From NCBI GenBank assembly GCA_022573225.1, contig JACZUI010000026.1, positions 1 to 37,596 of the forward strand: 37,596 nucleotides of DNA, read 5' to 3'. Positions 34,438 through 37,596 of this stretch are shown here, piece by piece. This stretch comes from Acidobacteriota bacterium (GTDB taxonomy: Bacteria > Actinomycetota > Acidimicrobiia > Spongiisociales > ZC4RG35). How positions within the stretch are numbered: position 1 is the stretch's first letter; each line of letters starts with the position of its first letter. The position numbers were made by a program, and so were the translations under genes. The notes beneath the pieces were generated by a model, which was given only the letters and a program-made list of their open reading frames with translations, was not told the origin of the DNA and did not search any database.

Positions 34438-35543
34438 GGGTGACGTGGGCGGGAACATTTGAGCCGAGCTTTTCGCGTAATCGCAAGCTACAGGGTTTTC
34501 TGGACCGCTCCGACGCGCGGGTGGACATTGTGCGCGAGGACTTGTGGGGCATGGACCGGGTGAGTCTTGCCTCAGACGGAATCCGGATCCGACTTCTTGT
34601 CAAAGGGCTTGTTGCCTATGCAAAGCTCTTTGTACGGCTAGCACTTCTAGGTCGCCCGGATGTCTATCTTGTTTCCTACCCCGGTTGGTTCGACATGCCG
34701 ATTGTGGCGTTCGTGGCCTTTTTCAAGCGTCGGCCCGTTGTATTCGATCCATTCATATCTCTCTCGGACACGACGATCTCGGATCGGGGGTTGTTCGAGG
34801 CTGACTCCGCGATCGGCCGCCTTTCACGGTGGATCGACGGCCTGTCGGTGCGGCTCGCCGATGTCGTGATCGCAGACACACCAGCGCATCTCGACCTTTT
34901 TCGTGAGCTGTCCGGGGGTAACCTGAGGGGGACAGCGGTGGTCCCACTCGGTGCCGATGACGATGTGTTCCGGCCTCAAGCCGACACACAGATAGATAAC
35001 AGTCTGGTTGCCTTTCATGGCACGTTCGTGCCTTTGCAGGGGCTGGTGACCATTGTGGAAGCCGCCGCGTTATTGGAGCCACACGGAGTTCGCGTTCTCA
35101 TAGTTGGGGACGGTCAAGATCGTCCGGTTTTGGAAGCCGCGATCGAGAGGACGGGCGTTGCCGTCGAAACGCCCGGTCTGGTGCCCCTGGAGGAGCTGCC
35201 TGGACTCATCTCATCGGCGGCCGTCTGTCTTGGAGTCTTTGGCGACTCGGCCAAGGCCGGGCGTGTGGTGCCACACAAAGTCTACGAATGTCTCGCACTT
35301 GGCAAGGCCGTAGTTACCCGAGAAGGTCCGGCGATACAAGGCCTCCTCATGGATGGCGAACTTGTCTTGGTCCCACCGGGCGACGCCGACGCTCTAGCCA
35401 CCGCGGTGTTGGGGTTGATCAACAATCCCAAGATGCGGGATGAGATCGCAGCTGCCGGTCGCAAAGCGTACGTCGAACGGTTTCATGAAAAGACCCTGGC
35501 AATCGCTTTCTATCAGTCCCTCGAACTTGCGACTTCGGCCTGA
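34434..35543 (+). CDS. GT4-like glycosyltransferase
   Basis: A 369-residue GT-B glycosyltransferase. The N-terminal domain starts VRVTWAGTFEPSFSRNRKLQ. The C-terminal domain has VAFHGTFVPLQGLVTIVEAA, VLIVGDGQDRPVLEA, GLVPLEELPGLISSAAVCLG and the donor-site stretch VVPHKVYECLALGKAVVTRE, with Glu in the E-x7-E region. This matches GT4 family enzymes. GTG 34434 overlaps the epimerase stop and is preferred to the upstream in-frame TTG 34404. Substrates are unknown, but the preceding epimerase may supply the donor. Confidence 0.86.
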   Translation: MRVTWAGTFEPSFSRNRKLQGFLDRSDARVDIVREDLWGMDRVSLASDGIRIRLLVKGLVAYAKLFVRLALLGRPDVYLVSYPGWFDMPIVAFVAFFKRRPVVFDPFISLSDTTISDRGLFEADSAIGRLSRWIDGLSVRLADVVIADTPAHLDLFRELSGGNLRGTAVVPLGADDDVFRPQADTQIDNSLVAFHGTFVPLQGLVTIVEAAALLEPHGVRVLIVGDGQDRPVLEAAIERTGVAVETPGLVPLEELPGLISSAAVCLGVFGDSAKAGRVVPHKVYECLALGKAVVTREGPAIQGLLMDGELVLVPPGDADALATAVLGLINNPKMRDEIAAAGRKAYVERFHEKTLAIAFYQSLELATSA

Positions 35544-35901
35544 TTAGGCTCAGCCCCCTGACCAAGCCAATCGCAAGGGCTCCGGCATCATCCCGTTTCT
35601 TGGTAGGGGTGGATGGTCGGGGAAGCGGCGCCCGATGCCCGAGTAGACGGACCCGATTACCGCGAACTCGATAACTGCAAACCGGAGCTGTGAACCGGGC
35701 CTGAGCCGTTTCAACGACCAGGAGGGCGGTTGGCGTGGGCATCACAGGTGCGAGCAGCAATTCGAGGGTCCCGTCTCATTAGGCAAGGCCCGATGGTAAG
35801 AACGCGTGCCCCGATGGGGCGGAGGGGCAAGCCGAGCCGAAAGGAAGGCGACAGGCCGAAGAGGGCAAGAAGGGACGGAGGGGCTACTCGCCGTAGCACA
35901 G
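35544..35901. other. intergenic region, no gene recognised
   Basis: About 360 bases between the converging glycosyltransferase and LpdA-like genes. The right part (35815-35885) is purine-rich on the plus strand (repeated GGAAGG/GAAGAGGG-like runs). No tRNA, repeat array or convincing coding frame is visible. Confidence 0.5.
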
Positions 35902-37263
35902 CTACTCGGCGGCGTCGGTGATGGCTTCGGTCATCGACGGGTGAACCATCAATGTCTCGACCAGAACCTTCGCCGTCACCTGCGCCTGAACTGCCAGGGC
36001 GATGATCCCGATCAACTCGGAAGCGCGATGCCCGACAATGGTGCCACCGAGGACCACCCCGGTTGCGGGGTCTGACGTGACCTTGACGAAACCGCGAGTG
36101 AAGTGCTGGAGGACCGACCGGGCGTTGGAAGCGAATGGGACCTTCATCGTGCGGACCTTCCGGCCCTCAGCGGCCGCTTCGACATCAACGAGGCCGACCG
36201 AGGCAATCTCGGGCTCGGTGAAGATGGCTTCCGCCACCTTCGAGTAGTCGAGCGGTGTCACCGGCAGGTCGAGGGCGTGACGGGCGATCTTGCGACCCTG
36301 CATAGACGCGACGGAGCTGAGCAACATCTGCCCGGTCACATCGCCCGCCGCATAAATGTTTGGCGCCGACGTCCGCTGATAGTCGTCGACCTCGATGAAA
36401 TCGGCCGAATCGATCTTGACCTCCGCGGCGTCAAGACCTAGGCCCTCACTCAACGGCACGGCTCCCACGGCGAGGAGGGCATGGGATCCGGTGATCACCC
36501 GGCCGTCATCGCAGAAAACGGTGACCAGACCTCCTTGTACCTTCAGCTTCTCGGCGCGGGCCCCGATCACAAGACTTACTCCTCGCTCCAGGAAGTCTTC
36601 CTGAAGGACGGCAGCAACCTCAGCATCGCGATGCGGAAGGATCTGACGGCGCGATACCACCAGGCTGACCTTCGCACCAAGGCTCTCGAAGATGTGTACG
36701 AACTCGACACCCGTAACACCCGATCCGATGATGACGAGATGCTCGGGGACCGAATTGAGGTCATAGACATCCCTCGTGGTCAGAACCCGCTCCTTGTCCA
36801 CTGGGGCCCAATCGGGAACCCGCGGCTTCGATCCGGTGGAGATCATGGCCTTGTCGAAAGTGATCTCTCGTGAACCGTCGCCCCCATCGACCACGATCTC
36901 GGTGTTGGAGACAAACCGTCCCGATCCCCGAACGATCTCCACCTGCTGAGAGTCGAGAAGCGACACCCAGTTTCGGTTGATGTCTCCTGTGATCACCTGG
37001 ATGCGCTTGGCGAGCACTGACGGATCAACCTTGCCCGGGTCGGTCACCAGGCCGAGCTGGGCCGCGTTTCGAATCGAGGTGTGCCTGAGGGCGCTGGCTG
37101 CCATCGTCTTTGACGGAATGCAATCCCAGAGATGCGCGGCACCTCCAACGATCTCCCTCTCGACAAGAGTGACCTTTGCTCCCTTGGCAGCCGCGGTGGT
37201 GGCAGCTTGGGTTCCGGCGGGCCCTCCGCCGATGATCAGTAAGTGGGTCCGGTTCTCATTCAT
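35902..37263 (-). CDS. lpdA: LpdA-like flavoprotein disulfide-reductase-family enzyme (NAD(P)H:quinone reductase type)
   Basis: A 453-residue FAD/NAD(P)-dependent enzyme of the pyridine nucleotide-disulfide oxidoreductase family. FAD motif LLIIGGGPAGTQAATTAA opens the protein; NAD motif VIIGSGVTGVEFV and FAD motif II IYAAGDVTGQ are present. The redox motif reads GGAAHLWDCIPSK, so the first Cys of C-x4-C is Ala and no disulfide can form, as in mycobacterial LpdA (Rv3303c), a quinone reductase. The C-terminal HPSMTEAITDAAE keeps a His near the usual catalytic position. It is probably not a dihydrolipoamide dehydrogenase. ATG 37263 opens the FAD motif. It lies 19 bases after the mutase gene. Confidence 0.88.
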   Translation of the reverse strand: MNENRTHLLIIGGGPAGTQAATTAAAKGAKVTLVEREIVGGAAHLWDCIPSKTMAASALRHTSIRNAAQLGLVTDPGKVDPSVLAKRIQVITGDINRNWVSLLDSQQVEIVRGSGRFVSNTEIVVDGGDGSREITFDKAMISTGSKPRVPDWAPVDKERVLTTRDVYDLNSVPEHLVIIGSGVTGVEFVHIFESLGAKVSLVVSRRQILPHRDAEVAAVLQEDFLERGVSLVIGARAEKLKVQGGLVTVFCDDGRVITGSHALLAVGAVPLSEGLGLDAAEVKIDSADFIEVDDYQRTSAPNIYAAGDVTGQMLLSSVASMQGRKIARHALDLPVTPLDYSKVAEAIFTEPEIASVGLVDVEAAAEGRKVRTMKVPFASNARSVLQHFTRGFVKVTSDPATGVVLGGTIVGHRASELIGIIALAVQAQVTAKVLVETLMVHPSMTEAITDAAE

Positions 37264-37282
37264 CCTGCCGTGACGGTACCTG

Positions 37283-37596
37283 TCAGTGGGGGCGATAAAC
37301 GCCAAACACCGTCTTGAGGCGTTCAGATACCTCTCCCACGGTGGCTCCAGCAAGTAGAGCCGTTTTCATTGAAGGCATCAGGTTGTCTTCTGAAGACGCC
37401 ACGACCTCCAACTCGTCGAGAGCGGCTTTGGTAGCTGCATCGTCACGCTCCGATCGCCACTTCTCCAGACGCTCGACCTGGCCAATCTCCAGAGCCGGGT
37501 CGACGGCCAAGACGGGCACCTCGGCCGTCTCGGAGACCTGATACTCGTTCACGCCAACGATCACACTGGTGCCATCCGCCTGGCGTCTTGCCTCCT
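37283..37596 (-). CDS. acyl-CoA mutase large subunit, C-terminal part (5' end outside window)
   Basis: The last 103 codons of an adenosylcobalamin-dependent acyl-CoA mutase catalytic subunit, open to the window edge. It begins EARRQADGTSVIVGVNEYQV, then has VDPALEIGQVERLEKWRSER and DNLMPSMKTALLAGATVGEV, ending FGVYRPH. This is the end of the substrate-binding subunit, with the B12 domain on a separate polypeptide. Methylmalonyl-CoA mutase is most likely given the PCC genes nearby; isobutyryl-, 2-hydroxyisobutyryl- or ethylmalonyl-CoA mutase are alternatives not separable from this part. Confidence 0.88.
   Translation of the reverse strand, partial: EARRQADGTSVIVGVNEYQVSETAEVPVLAVDPALEIGQVERLEKWRSERDDAATKAALDELEVVASSEDNLMPSMKTALLAGATVGEVSERLKTVFGVYRPH

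Noticed and set aside
35700-35760. Minus-strand 113-codon frame (35419-35760)
   Set aside because: Its 3' part is antisense to the glycosyltransferase and the rest has no recognisable motif; probably fortuitous.

Overview
The window comes from a GC-rich (about 60%) actinobacterial chromosome, most likely an uncultured member of the Acidimicrobiia or a close relative. The evidence is a set of actinobacteria-typical families (DUF3499, DUF5719, an LpdA-type flavoprotein), F420 biosynthesis genes (cofD, cofE), a PCC/mutase propionate cluster and many GTG starts with 4-base stop/start overlaps. The organism is inferred from gene content and order only.

Layout. 1-1945 (+): the 3' part of a YyaL/SPATA20-type gene and a GNAT acetyltransferase with an atypical tail. 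1505-13206 (-): a long run of housekeeping genes read phosphohexomutase, Trm112-like, SIS sugar-phosphate isomerase, ahcY, comF-like, NarL-type regulator, secA, prfB, ftsE, ftsX, then an unrecognised ORF. 13287-13985 (+): a GT2 glycosyltransferase. 13982-21526 (-): a seven-gene overlapping operon with a 914-residue glycosyltransferase/membrane protein, a secreted DUF5719 protein, a membrane-tethered thioredoxin-like protein, three small cysteine-rich proteins and a large PTPS-related membrane protein. 21581-23190 (+): cofD-cofE. 23237-25813 (-): LytR-CpsA-Psr protein and UDP-glucose dehydrogenase. 25898-26731 (+): a dienelactone-hydrolase-like protein. 26728-27384 (-): birA. 27428-30743 (+): biotin-dependent acyl-CoA carboxylase beta and alpha. 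30744-35901: a looser accessory island with an IS481-like transposase remnant, a methyltransferase, a 50-residue membrane protein, a flippase-like protein, a sugar-nucleotide epimerase and a GT4-like glycosyltransferase. 35902-37596 (-): LpdA-like flavoprotein and the 3' end of an acyl-CoA mutase.

How the genes fit together. BirA, both carboxylase subunits and the mutase suggest propionyl-CoA to succinyl-CoA conversion. The hexose-phosphate isomerase, phosphohexomutase, UDP-glucose dehydrogenase, glycosyltransferases, LCP protein and large membrane proteins suggest assembly of an envelope glycan. The order cofD/cofE, DUF3499, phosphomannomutase, SIS protein, ahcY recalls the fbiA-fbiB-manB-sahH neighbourhood of mycobacteria.

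The points most worth a second look are: a 12-bp minisatellite at the 3' end of prfB with a stop codon made inside one repeat unit; a 32-bp promoter-like element present twice; abnormal FtsX and GNAT C-termini on either side of an unrecognised ORF; Asp in place of the nucleophilic Cys in the dienelactone hydrolase homologue; and the envelope operon as a possibly undescribed glycan-assembly module.
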